This document shows, in pieces, positions 8,860-17,001 of a stretch of 64,000 nucleotides of DNA (positions are counted from its first letter, which is position 1; each line of letters opens with the position of its first letter). A model generated the notes under the pieces. It was not told the origin of the DNA, did no database searches, and worked only from the letters and a program-made list of their open reading frames with translations. This DNA comes from JBECKX01 sp964468475 (GTDB lineage: Bacteria; Zixibacteria; MSB-5A5; CAIYYT01). The stretch is from assembly GCA_964468475.1 (NCBI GenBank), contig CAYXUL010000005.1, positions 21,239-85,238 on the forward strand, in the 5' to 3' direction. The position numbers were made by a program, and so were the translations under genes.

Positions 8860-9519
8860 ATGAAGAAGTTACCTCGCAAGTATGAAGCTGACGACATTGA
8901 AGTGACCTACGACGTGAAACGCTGTATTCACTCTGCAGAATGTACTCGTGGCTTGCCCGCTGTTTTTGATACCGCGAAACGCCCGTGGATTCAGCCGGAG
9001 AACGGTGACGCTCAGGCTATCGCAGAGGTAATTCACCGTTGTCCTACCGGTGCGCTGCAATACCGGCGGAAAGACGGCGGAACCTCAGAGCCGATTCCTG
9101 CCCGGAACACTTTTTTGCTGGATGCCAACGGGCCGCTCTATCTCAGAGGCGATCTTCATTTTACCGATCCCAGCGGCGAACCGATCAAATCAGAGACGCG
9201 CATTGCTATGTGTAGATGTGGCGCATCCAAGAACAAACCATACTGTGACGATTCTCATGATGATATAGACTTCAAAGCCTCAGGGGCAATAACGGAAGAG
9301 CAGAAATCGGAAGCTGACTCGGGAGAACCAACCGGCAAGCTCATGCTCGATGCAACCAGGAATGGACCGATGGTTTGCCAGGGCACAATCGCTGCCGTGG
9401 GTGCAGATGGCCTTCCTGAGGCTGTTTTCGATAACCCGGCCTTCTGCCGTTGTGGTGGCTCTCAAAACAAACCATTCTGCGACGGAACTCATAGTAAGAT
9501 TGGCTTTAAATCTGATTAA
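8860..9519 (+). CDS. Ferredoxin-like (YjdI-type) plus double CDGSH iron-sulfur protein
   Basis: This 219-residue protein has three cluster modules. Residues 10-70 are a divergent mono-cluster ferredoxin domain (C22, C28, C61 in RCIHSAEC and HRCPTGAL). Two CDGSH domains follow, CRCGASKNKPYCDDSH (C118, C120, C129, H133) and CRCGGSQNKPFCDGTH (C196, C198, C207, H211), each with the Cys3-His ligand set of a [2Fe-2S] cluster. A role in electron transfer or cluster transfer is likely. The SD is TGAGGAG. The MscS gene follows after 15 bases. Confidence 0.9.
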   Translation: MKKLPRKYEADDIEVTYDVKRCIHSAECTRGLPAVFDTAKRPWIQPENGDAQAIAEVIHRCPTGALQYRRKDGGTSEPIPARNTFLLDANGPLYLRGDLHFTDPSGEPIKSETRIAMCRCGASKNKPYCDDSHDDIDFKASGAITEEQKSEADSGEPTGKLMLDATRNGPMVCQGTIAAVGADGLPEAVFDNPAFCRCGGSQNKPFCDGTHSKIGFKSD

Positions 9520-9534
9520 GGAGGGCAAGCTACC

Positions 9535-10617
9535 TTGAATTTCTTTGAAGAGGTTTTTACTTCAGCTCGCTCTCTGATTCCGCTACTAGTCGCCTTGCTG
9601 GTTGCCGCTGTCGTCCTGTGGGCCGTTCGCGATGTGATAAACAAACGCTATGCCGGCTTGAGTGGACTCGCCTTCCGGCGACAGGTGATTTCGCTCGCAC
9701 TCTCGTTTATCGCACTGATAGTTGTTATCATGCTGCTGCCGACAAGCGACACTTTCAGGGGCCAACTGCTCAGTTTCTTCGGAATTCTTCTGAGTGCTGC
9801 TATCGCACTCTCTTCAACGACAGTGCTCGGCAACATTATGGCGGGTTTAATGCTTCGCATGATCCGCAATTTCAAGCCGGGCGATTTCATTGTCGTTGGT
9901 GAACAGTTCGGTCGCGTATCCGGACAGTCACTCGCCCATGTCGAGATTCAGACTCAATACCGCGATCTGGTAACACTGCCCAATCTGTATCTCGTTTCGA
10001 ATCCGGTGAAAGTTCTGCGCGACTCAGGCACGATTGTTCACGCCGAAGTTTCCCTCGGTTATAATATTGGAAACGCACGCGTCGCGGCGATCCTGAAGGG
10101 TGCCGCCCGCAAAGCCGGATTGGAGGACGCCTTCGTACACGTCCTTGAGCTGGGTGATTTCTCGGTGCAATATCGCGTAGCTGGCTTGCTCAAGGACACC
10201 TCAGTGCTGATCTCGACTCGCTCTGCGCTTCGCGCTGCAATGCTGGATGCACTCCACGAAAATGGTATCGAGATCGTATCGCCGACCTTTATGAACACCA
10301 GGGCGACTGATCGCCAGCCCCCTTTCATTCCCGGCAAGGAACAAGTCTCGCAAGAAAGTAGAGAACAGCCTTCAGTTGACCAGAAATCGATCCCCGAAAA
10401 AGTGATCTTTGATAAGGCGGAAGAGGCGGCCTCACTGGAAGAATTACGGGAGGCCCTGCAAAAAACGGATCAAAGAATCCAGAAGCTCAAGACTGAGAAG
10501 AAAAATGTTCCGGACGAAAAGAAGGAAGCCATTGAACCGCAGCTGGAGCAGCTTGAGACTCACCGCGAACGGCTGTTGCAGATCATCAAATCACGGGAAG
10601 ATCAGACAACGGATTGA
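9535..10617 (+). CDS. MscS family mechanosensitive ion channel
   Basis: The protein has 360 residues with a TTG start fixed by AAGGAGGG nine bases upstream. Hydrophobic segments lie at about 13-32, 48-68 and 78-105; the third runs into the Gly/Ala-rich pore helix (LGNIMAGLMLRMIRNFKPGDFI), as in MscS TM3 followed by the beta domain. The C-terminus after ~275 is unusual: an acidic/basic coiled coil (EELREALQKTDQRIQKLKTE) instead of ending at the vestibule. It acts as an osmotic release valve in the inner membrane. Confidence 0.92.
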   Translation: MNFFEEVFTSARSLIPLLVALLVAAVVLWAVRDVINKRYAGLSGLAFRRQVISLALSFIALIVVIMLLPTSDTFRGQLLSFFGILLSAAIALSSTTVLGNIMAGLMLRMIRNFKPGDFIVVGEQFGRVSGQSLAHVEIQTQYRDLVTLPNLYLVSNPVKVLRDSGTIVHAEVSLGYNIGNARVAAILKGAARKAGLEDAFVHVLELGDFSVQYRVAGLLKDTSVLISTRSALRAAMLDALHENGIEIVSPTFMNTRATDRQPPFIPGKEQVSQESREQPSVDQKSIPEKVIFDKAEEAASLEELREALQKTDQRIQKLKTEKKNVPDEKKEAIEPQLEQLETHRERLLQIIKSREDQTTD

Positions 10618-10697
10618 ACCCTGTCTATCCCTTCACAGCTCTGCATTCCGCAATTTTGCTCTTGATGTTGTCGGTCAGTTGACTAAATTCGCGCAGT

Positions 10698-11252
10698 ATG
10701 GCGTTGTCTAAATCAGCCCAGAGAATAGCGCGAACCGCAATTGAAGCGGGAAAACGTGTCTATATCCGCAAACCTCGCGCTACCGATCGCGACGAATTGC
10801 TGGAAATGAACCGCAGCAGCAAGTCATTCCATCACCCCTGGATTACCGTGCCCAATACCGACGAGGAATTTGATCAGTTCCTGCGCGATTCACGTCGCCA
10901 TGATTATAGAGCCTTCCTCGTGTGCGATCTCGAAGACAAGACAATCATCGGTGTCCTGATAATCAAGAATATCCTCCGCGACGACTTCCAAACGGGCAAC
11001 ATTCAATATTACATGGGGAGGGATTACGCCGGTAGGGGGCTGATGACCGAAGGTCTCAATCTGGTTCTCCGCTACGCCAAGCGTCGGCTGAAACTGCATC
11101 GTCTCGAAGCCAATATCCAGCAGGAAAACAAGCAGGCGATCGCGCTGGTGATGCGGTGCGGTTTTAAGATGGAAGGCTATTCTAAACGCTTCAAGAAAGT
11201 TGGAGGCAGGTGGCGCGATCACGAACGCTGGGCCATCCTGCTGGAAGACTGA
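10698..11252 (+). CDS. RimJ/RimL-like GNAT N-acetyltransferase
   Basis: The protein has 184 residues. It contains the GNAT acetyl-CoA loop GRDYAGRGLMTEGLNLVLRY and the RimJ-type ending HRLEANIQQENKQAI followed by CGFKMEGYSKRF and ERWAILLED. RimJ acetylates the N-terminal alanine of a ribosomal protein; related enzymes modify other proteins or small molecules, so the exact substrate is uncertain. It is transcribed with the MscS gene (80-base gap) and convergent with the next gene. Confidence 0.88.
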   Translation: MALSKSAQRIARTAIEAGKRVYIRKPRATDRDELLEMNRSSKSFHHPWITVPNTDEEFDQFLRDSRRHDYRAFLVCDLEDKTIIGVLIIKNILRDDFQTGNIQYYMGRDYAGRGLMTEGLNLVLRYAKRRLKLHRLEANIQQENKQAIALVMRCGFKMEGYSKRFKKVGGRWRDHERWAILLED

Positions 11253-11294
11253 AGGTACAGCTAATCGAGAGCCGGTTATGCGTATCCATGCGCC

Positions 11295-12164
11295 TTACTC
11301 CAGGCCCTCACGAATCTTCTCAGTAGACAAGCCCAGTTCTCGTAACACCTCGCTCGATACTTCCTCGATTGCCCGCCTCGTGACATCTACGTGGTCCCAA
11401 TTTTGCTCCGCGAACAGCTGTCGGCAGAAACGTAATTCGCCGCGTACCAGGGAAATGTCGTGATACTGGCTTAGCTGAGAAGCCGAATCTTTGCTGCCCA
11501 TCAACACCTCGGCGCGCTCCTCACGAATCCGCACCAGCTCATTTGCCTGAATCATCAGACCCATGATCCTCTTTGGGTTGGCGGCTTCCACGCGCTTAAG
11601 CAACGAAGACTTCAGGTTCTCATCGGGAACTATTGGAATGTTGGCCACGCGGTAACCATAATTGCAGGCCAGATACATACTGATCGGCGTCTTGCAGGTT
11701 CGGGACAAGCCGATAAGTACGACCTCGGCCTCGTGAATCCGATGCCCCTGGCCGTCGTCATGCTGCACAGTGAACCCGATGGCATCGAGCTTGCGGTAGT
11801 AGCTGTCGTCAATAATCTGCAGCAATCCAGGGCGGTAGGCGGGATGCACCCCGAGAAACTTAGAGAGCGTTCTGATCATCGGGCGTAGCACATTGAGATG
11901 AAGAATACCGCGTGCATCCAGGGTTTCGTGAAAATAGGTTCCCAACTCAACCGAGATGATAGAATAAACAACCAGGTACTCTTCGTTTATCTCGTTAACG
12001 ATTTTGTCGACCTCCTCGCGGCACGTGACACTGGGATATGTTTTCACTATCCGGTAGGAGACATCCTCGTGCTCATACTGCGACAGTACGGCATCAAGCA
12101 AACGCTTCGCCGTACGCCCGGTGCCATCCGAAGCGATCACAATCTTCTTGGTCTCTTCTTTCAT
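11295..12164 (-). CDS. Kinase/pyrophosphorylase of the PpsR/DUF299 family
   Basis: The protein has 289 residues, close to the usual ~270-280. A first motif SDGTGRTAK is at 12-20, and a P-loop-like GLSRTCKTPISMYLACNYG begins near 152. Both are diagnostic of the family that phosphorylates and dephosphorylates PEP synthetase or pyruvate phosphate dikinase with ADP/Pi. Neither target enzyme is in this window. It acts in the cytoplasm to switch between glycolysis and gluconeogenesis. It is divergent from the GYD gene. Confidence 0.92.
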   Translation of the reverse strand: MKEETKKIVIASDGTGRTAKRLLDAVLSQYEHEDVSYRIVKTYPSVTCREEVDKIVNEINEEYLVVYSIISVELGTYFHETLDARGILHLNVLRPMIRTLSKFLGVHPAYRPGLLQIIDDSYYRKLDAIGFTVQHDDGQGHRIHEAEVVLIGLSRTCKTPISMYLACNYGYRVANIPIVPDENLKSSLLKRVEAANPKRIMGLMIQANELVRIREERAEVLMGSKDSASQLSQYHDISLVRGELRFCRQLFAEQNWDHVDVTRRAIEEVSSEVLRELGLSTEKIREGLE

Positions 12165-12319
12165 ACAATTCCCTCTCGTCCGCAGAAAATGATAGCTTTT
12201 CGCCTTACCTCACACAAGCTTCACTTTCAGCCGGCATTTTCCGAAGACAATTTGGGTTGTCAACGTGGGCGCCGACCACTATGTTGTTGGTGACGTCATT
12301 GTAAGCAGGAGGTATCAAA

Positions 12320-12607
12320 ATGGCGCAGTTTATGATGGCTATGAACATCAATCCCAGCGCGAAGAAGGAGCACCGCACCGATCTGGCTCACGAGGTCAGC
12401 CACTCGCTCGACTCGTTTAGCACCGATGGAGTGAAGGTGGAGAAGCTGTTCGCTACCCTAGGTCGCTATGACTACATTGCGCTCTTCGAGGCGCCTGAAC
12501 AAAGCGTGGCCTTCAGAATAGCCACCGAGATCAATGCCAAGGGCATCCTCGAAACGGAAACCTGGCCGGTGATTCCTTACGAATCGTACTCGCAGTTGAT
12601 GGGCTAG
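12320..12607 (+). CDS. GYD domain protein
   Basis: This 95-residue protein has one GYD domain, named after the motif seen here as LGRYDYIALFEAPEQSVAF (residues ~48-66). The fold is a ferredoxin-like alpha/beta dimer with no assigned function. An AGGAGG site lies eight bases upstream of the ATG. The next gene follows after 53 bases in the same direction. Confidence 0.88.
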   Translation: MAQFMMAMNINPSAKKEHRTDLAHEVSHSLDSFSTDGVKVEKLFATLGRYDYIALFEAPEQSVAFRIATEINAKGILETETWPVIPYESYSQLMG

Positions 12608-12660
12608 CCCCCCGGCACGTATAACGTCAAATTGAATCTCAACAGGGAGTTGGCAGCATC

Positions 12661-13530
12661 ATGAAAGTTGGCTTTGCAGGACTTGGACGCCTCGGGCACG
12701 CTATTGCGACAAGATTGAAGTCCCAGGGCGTCGACTTAACGGTTTGGAATCGCGACAGTGATAAATCGTCACGATTTGATGCCCCCTCGGCAGCGACTCC
12801 CGCTGAGCTGGCAGGGCAGTGTGATGTCATCTTTCTGTGCCTCTTTGACTCCGACGCGGTCGATGAAGTGCTCAATGGCGACAATGGCCTGCTATCAGGC
12901 GATTGCGAGGGGAAGGCTATCATCGATACTACGACAAATCACTTCGAACGAGTCAAAAGATTTCACAGGCAAGCGGCTGACCGGGGCGCTATTTACCTGG
13001 AAGCGCCGGTGCTGGGTAGTGTCGTCCCCGCTTCGCAGGGGAAACTCGTTGTGGTGGTAAGCGGCGACCACCCCGCCTACGAGCAACACAAACCTTTGCT
13101 GGACCTGATAGGCGAGCACGTGTTCTATCTCCCTGCTCCCGGATTAGCGACCCGGCTGAAGCTGATAAACAACATGCTGCTGGGTGCTTTCATGGGCGCG
13201 ATCGGTGAGGCGCTGGTACTGGCGGAAAGTGCGGGAATCAGTAAGCAGGAAGCGCTCGAAATCCTCGCTGTCGGCGGCGGCAAATCCGGTGTGCTGGGCG
13301 CCAAGAAAGATCGGCTGCTGAATGATGATTTTTCGCCACACTTTACCGCAGCACTGATCCACAAGGATCTGCGCTATCTTGAAGAACTCGCCGATGCCGT
13401 TGGCGCGGATACACAATTGGGCAAGGCTGCGCTATCGCTTTACGATGAGATGATGACGGAGGGCAGGGGACTGGACGACTTTTGCGCGATCTATGATTCG
13501 ATCAAGACGAAAGGCGCCGCTCACCGTTAG
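12661..13530 (+). CDS. NAD(P)-dependent oxidoreductase, 3-hydroxyisobutyrate dehydrogenase family
   Basis: The protein has 289 residues. The Rossmann loop is VGFAGLGRLGHAIATRL (3-19), and the following strand ends in WNRD, suggesting NADP. LEAPVLGSVVPASQGKL at ~120 is the family's substrate-binding 'DAPVSGG' segment in variant form. LKLINNMLLGAFM at ~165-177 carries the catalytic lysine region (K-x-x-N-N). Likely substrates are beta-hydroxy acids or small aldehydes such as succinic semialdehyde. Its last 4 bases overlap the convergent ligase gene. Confidence 0.9.
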   Translation: MKVGFAGLGRLGHAIATRLKSQGVDLTVWNRDSDKSSRFDAPSAATPAELAGQCDVIFLCLFDSDAVDEVLNGDNGLLSGDCEGKAIIDTTTNHFERVKRFHRQAADRGAIYLEAPVLGSVVPASQGKLVVVVSGDHPAYEQHKPLLDLIGEHVFYLPAPGLATRLKLINNMLLGAFMGAIGEALVLAESAGISKQEALEILAVGGGKSGVLGAKKDRLLNDDFSPHFTAALIHKDLRYLEELADAVGADTQLGKAALSLYDEMMTEGRGLDDFCAIYDSIKTKGAAHR

Positions 13531-14888
13531 CTCCGTATATCTGACTTCACAAACAAGAATTTCCCCAGTTTGGTGCGGGGAATTTCGTCGACATATTCCA
13601 CGGTGAATTTCAGTTCTCCCTGAGTGATCTTACATAGTGTCTCAACGATCTTCTTCTCGTCGGCTTTAGTGAAGTCTGCTTTCTTCACAATTCGTACTTT
13701 CACGTTGTTGATATCCAGCTGATGCAACTGCAGTGCTTCCACCGCCATACTCTCGTCAATGATCTGGATGAGATGCCAGGTGATAAAGAATTTGCCCCTT
13801 CGCGATGACAGGTAGTCACGAGTTCGTCCGCCCTTCATTCGCATGAGCGGGAGTTTCCTGCCGCACGGACATTCGGCGTCCCGGCTGCTGCCAAGATCTT
13901 CGGTGAAGTAGCGAATGACGGGCGTTGCGAAATTGAAGAGATTGGTACCTATGATGTCGCCTGGCTCTCCGCTGGCAGTTGGTTTGCCGCCGTGCTCGAA
14001 TTCAACAAGAGTGAATTCGGAGTTAATGTGCATATTGAAGTGTTCGCACTCCGAGGCGGAGGCAGCATTTTCGCGCAGGCCGTAGTAGTCGTAGAGGTCG
14101 CAGCCGAACCACTTTTTCACGTTTCGCCGGTCTTCCGGGGTGACGGTCTCGCCGACCACGAACACAGCCTTCGATTCTATGTCACTGATGCCATGCTCCT
14201 CGACATATTTCCCCAGCACTCTCAGGAATCCAACCGAGCCGAAGAAATAGGTTGGTCGGTAACGCCGGTGTAAACCCAGGTAGCGCTGAAACAGCTCCTC
14301 ATCCATCCGGATCGTTTTGACCAGAATCGTGCGAGTGCGATGGTCAACCCACCACGGATAGTCGATTCCCTCGAAAGAAAACGTATTGGCGATTGTGATA
14401 TGCATATCCCGGAAATCAACTCCACCCCAGGCGAACGATCGCCACTGACAACCCTTGCGCATATGTTCAGTCTCATGGCTTTTAAACATCCGCAACGGTG
14501 CCCCGCTTGACCCACCGGTGCGAATGTCAAACGGCCGGTGCTGGTCGAGGTTGCGGCATTTCAGCTTGTCAAGGTTCTGTCTGACATCCTCTTTGGTGAG
14601 GTAGGGCAGTTTCCGGAAATCCTCAAAACACTTGATGTCTCCGGGTTCGGCTCCCACTGCCTGAAATCGCTCACGATAGAATTCGGTGTTGTCATACGCG
14701 TGCTGCAGCAACTGCGTCAGACGCTGCCATTGAAACTCTCTCAGCTGATCCGCGCTCCAGTACTGCGATTCCATCAGCCACTTGTAGCATTCATAGCGGC
14801 CAATGCCGAAACGCTTCCCGGTTGGAAGTAGATTGAATCTTAGCCTCGTCAGGTCTTTGAGGCGCTGTTTGAAGCCGATTTCTGACAT
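13527..14888 (-). CDS. PaaK/CapK-like adenylate-forming enzyme
   Basis: The protein has 453 residues. TGGSSGAPLRMFKS at ~128-141 is the P-loop of the acyl-adenylate superfamily, and YDYYGLREN at ~270 is the second adenylate motif. CPCGRKLPLM and GRTRDYLSSRRG are typical of phenylacetate-CoA ligase and CapK-like proteins. It probably activates a carboxylic acid with ATP, perhaps for surface polysaccharide or lipid modification. It is a single gene on the minus strand. Confidence 0.85.
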   Translation of the reverse strand: MSEIGFKQRLKDLTRLRFNLLPTGKRFGIGRYECYKWLMESQYWSADQLREFQWQRLTQLLQHAYDNTEFYRERFQAVGAEPGDIKCFEDFRKLPYLTKEDVRQNLDKLKCRNLDQHRPFDIRTGGSSGAPLRMFKSHETEHMRKGCQWRSFAWGGVDFRDMHITIANTFSFEGIDYPWWVDHRTRTILVKTIRMDEELFQRYLGLHRRYRPTYFFGSVGFLRVLGKYVEEHGISDIESKAVFVVGETVTPEDRRNVKKWFGCDLYDYYGLRENAASASECEHFNMHINSEFTLVEFEHGGKPTASGEPGDIIGTNLFNFATPVIRYFTEDLGSSRDAECPCGRKLPLMRMKGGRTRDYLSSRRGKFFITWHLIQIIDESMAVEALQLHQLDINNVKVRIVKKADFTKADEKKIVETLCKITQGELKFTVEYVDEIPRTKLGKFLFVKSDIRS

Positions 14889-14984
14889 GTTTGTTTGATT
14901 TGGGACGCCGTGGTAACGCCCCTATTATTGGTTTAGATACCCGACTGCCCGTGAAGCTCGTTTCCCAAAAGAGAGCTCTAAATA

Positions 14985-15011
14985 AACAGGTCGGCTACAG
15001 CGGTAGCCGAC
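14985..15011 (-). terminator. Hairpin terminator for the small membrane protein gene
   Basis: GTCGGCTAC (14990-14998) pairs with GTAGCCGAC (15003-15011) around a 4-nt loop. On the minus strand it is followed by CTGTTTATTT, a T-rich tail, and it lies downstream of the gene ending at 15090. Confidence 0.65.
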
Positions 15012-15089
15012 TATAATTCACCCGCCTTTAATCTAGCGATTTTGAGATTTGGATCAACCGGGATCTACGCGCAGGCTGCTCGGATAGCT

Positions 15090-15317
15090 TTAGGAATGCT
15101 GCCGAATGTGCTGTTTCCAACCTGAAACAGCCGTCACGAGGCCCACAATCGGCCCGATAATCATGCCGTACATGATAACTGCCGGCCCGCCTGCAGAAAT
15201 GAGATTCTTGAGAAGATCGGTTACACCCAGAATGGTGAGGAGAAATCCGACCCAAAACAGCAGAGTCGTTCCCAGGATTAGTATGGCAGTTATGGTCAGC
15301 GGATTCTTGATTGTCAT
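15090..15317 (-). CDS. Small two-helix membrane protein, unknown
   Basis: The protein has 75 residues. Two hydrophobic segments (about 8-31 and 42-64) are joined by a short loop; the second contains GGPAVIMYGMIIGPIVGLV, a glycine-rich helix. An AGGAGT site precedes the ATG. I do not recognise the family. It lies downstream of the AGCS symporter gene but 84 bases away on the same strand, so co-transcription is possible. Confidence 0.6.
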   Translation of the reverse strand: MTIKNPLTITAILILGTTLLFWVGFLLTILGVTDLLKNLISAGGPAVIMYGMIIGPIVGLVTAVSGWKQHIRQHS

Positions 15318-15401
15318 GTTAACTCCTACTATTCACTAGTTCGGACGATTAATATGACGTTCAATATCACTGCGCAAAGTTTTTCTCGATTGTGCAGAAA
15401 T

Positions 15402-16733
15402 TTACTTTAAGCGCAAGAAATAATCACGCGTCGCACGCGCTACCTGGGGCGACAGCAGCAACGCACCGATTAGCGTCGGTACCGACATCGCGGCGAAGCA
15501 GGTATCGAGAATATTGATTACAGTATCCTGTGTCCAGACAGCCGCTATCGGAATCGAGAGCAGATAGACGTAAACATACCACGCCCCGAATCGTTGCCCG
15601 AACAGGTAGGAAGCACACTTCAGACTGTAGTAAGAATAAGAAATCATGGTGGATACGGCGAACAGCACAATTACCACTGTCAGCAGGTAGCGCCCATACT
15701 CTCCCAGGGCCGCCTCGAATGCATTTGCTGTCATCACGACCCCGTCGGCATTGCTGCCCACGCCCGTTGCCAGAATTACCAGGGCCGTGAGCGTACAAAT
15801 AATATTGGTGTCAATAAACGGTCCCAGCATGGCGATCAAGCCCTCGCGTACCGGTTCCTTGGTCTTTGCGGCGCCATGAGCCAGCGGGGCGGTGCCGATG
15901 CCGGCTTCGTTCGAAAAAGCTGCGCGCCTGATGCCGGTAATTAACACTTCGCGAAATGCGATTCCTGTTCCGCCACCGACCGCTGCCTTTAGTCCGAATG
16001 CGGAAGTTATAATTCTCTCGATTATTCCCGGCACCTGCGCAATGTGCATGAGAATGATTACCAGCGCGGCTCCGAAGTAGAGCACAAACATCGCCGGGAC
16101 GATCTTGCTGGTTACCTTGCCGACTCGAACGATGCCGCCCAGAATAACAACTCCCACAATCAGCATCGATACGATACCGGTAATCCAGGGATTGACCTGC
16201 CAGTCATGTTTCAACAGACCCGACAGTTGGTTTATCTGGAACAGCGCCAGGCAACCGATCATGCCGAACACGGCAAACATAATCGAAAGCGGCTTGAATG
16301 CCTTCCCCAGTCCGACCTCGAGGAAATACATCGGCCCGCCCTGATCGACGCCGAGCTTGTCCTTCTTGCGGTGCATCACCGCCAGAGTACAGGTGAAGAA
16401 TTTTGTCGACATCCCGACAAGTCCGGCAATCCACATCCAGAAAACCGCTCCCGGACCGCCCATCGCCACAGCAATCGCAACTCCCGCGATATTACCCATC
16501 CCAATAGTTGCCGACAGCGCTGACGTCAATGCCTGAAAATGGCTGATTTCCCCGGGGTCATCTTTCTTGTCATACAAACCGCGAAGTACCGCCAGGGCAT
16601 GAGTGAAGCCGCGAATTGGCACGAAGCCACTGCGAATAGTGAAGTAGATTCCCGAGCATACCAGCAAGATCACCAAAGGTATGCCCCAGGCGATATCGAC
16701 TGCGGAAGCCCAAAAATGATTAAACCAGGCCAA
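15402..16733 (-). CDS. Sodium:alanine/glycine symporter (AGCS family)
   Basis: The protein has 443 residues with about eleven hydrophobic segments. The conserved TSALSATIGMGNIAGVAIA (residues ~69-87) and GGPGAVFWMWIAGLVGM blocks, and RAAFSNEAGIGTAPLAHG at ~270, are signatures of AGCS transporters that move alanine or glycine with Na+. It lies in the inner membrane. It is slightly shorter than AlsT but complete. Confidence 0.93.
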   Translation of the reverse strand: MAWFNHFWASAVDIAWGIPLVILLVCSGIYFTIRSGFVPIRGFTHALAVLRGLYDKKDDPGEISHFQALTSALSATIGMGNIAGVAIAVAMGGPGAVFWMWIAGLVGMSTKFFTCTLAVMHRKKDKLGVDQGGPMYFLEVGLGKAFKPLSIMFAVFGMIGCLALFQINQLSGLLKHDWQVNPWITGIVSMLIVGVVILGGIVRVGKVTSKIVPAMFVLYFGAALVIILMHIAQVPGIIERIITSAFGLKAAVGGGTGIAFREVLITGIRRAAFSNEAGIGTAPLAHGAAKTKEPVREGLIAMLGPFIDTNIICTLTALVILATGVGSNADGVVMTANAFEAALGEYGRYLLTVVIVLFAVSTMISYSYYSLKCASYLFGQRFGAWYVYVYLLSIPIAAVWTQDTVINILDTCFAAMSVPTLIGALLLSPQVARATRDYFLRLK

Positions 16734-16839
16734 TTATAGACTTCTCCCAACGTGGATGCGGTTCAGCTTGCGAAAATGTCATAAAATGAGTGGCGCTTAA
16801 TATAGATTTCTTCAAGCTCTCAGCAAGCAGAAACGACCT

Positions 16840-16859
16840 GGACTTGTCGAGTCCTTTTT
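16840..16859 (+). terminator. Short hairpin with T tract upstream of the peroxidase gene
   Basis: GGACT (16840-16844) pairs with AGTCC (16850-16854), followed by TTTTT. The stem is only 5 bp. There is no plus-strand gene upstream within the 106 bases before it, so it may be chance or part of a leader. Confidence 0.3.
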
Positions 16860-16881
16860 GGCCGGGCTTCATTAATCCTGG

Positions 16882-16909
16882 TTGACACAGTCGTTGTGAA
16901 TCTTAAATT
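16882..16909 (+). promoter_or_regulatory. Candidate sigma70-type promoter for the di-haem peroxidase gene
   Basis: A perfect TTGACA (16882-16887) is followed after 16 bases by TAAATT (16904-16909). It lies 93 bases before the GTG start at 17002 and points the right way. No operator is obvious. Confidence 0.45.
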
Positions 16910-17001
16910 TTGAGCCGGGTAAATCAAGGCAGTTGCAGTACCGATGCGTCTGCTCATTAAGCAAGAGTAAATATCACAGATATATTTAGAGGGAGGGTAC
17001 A

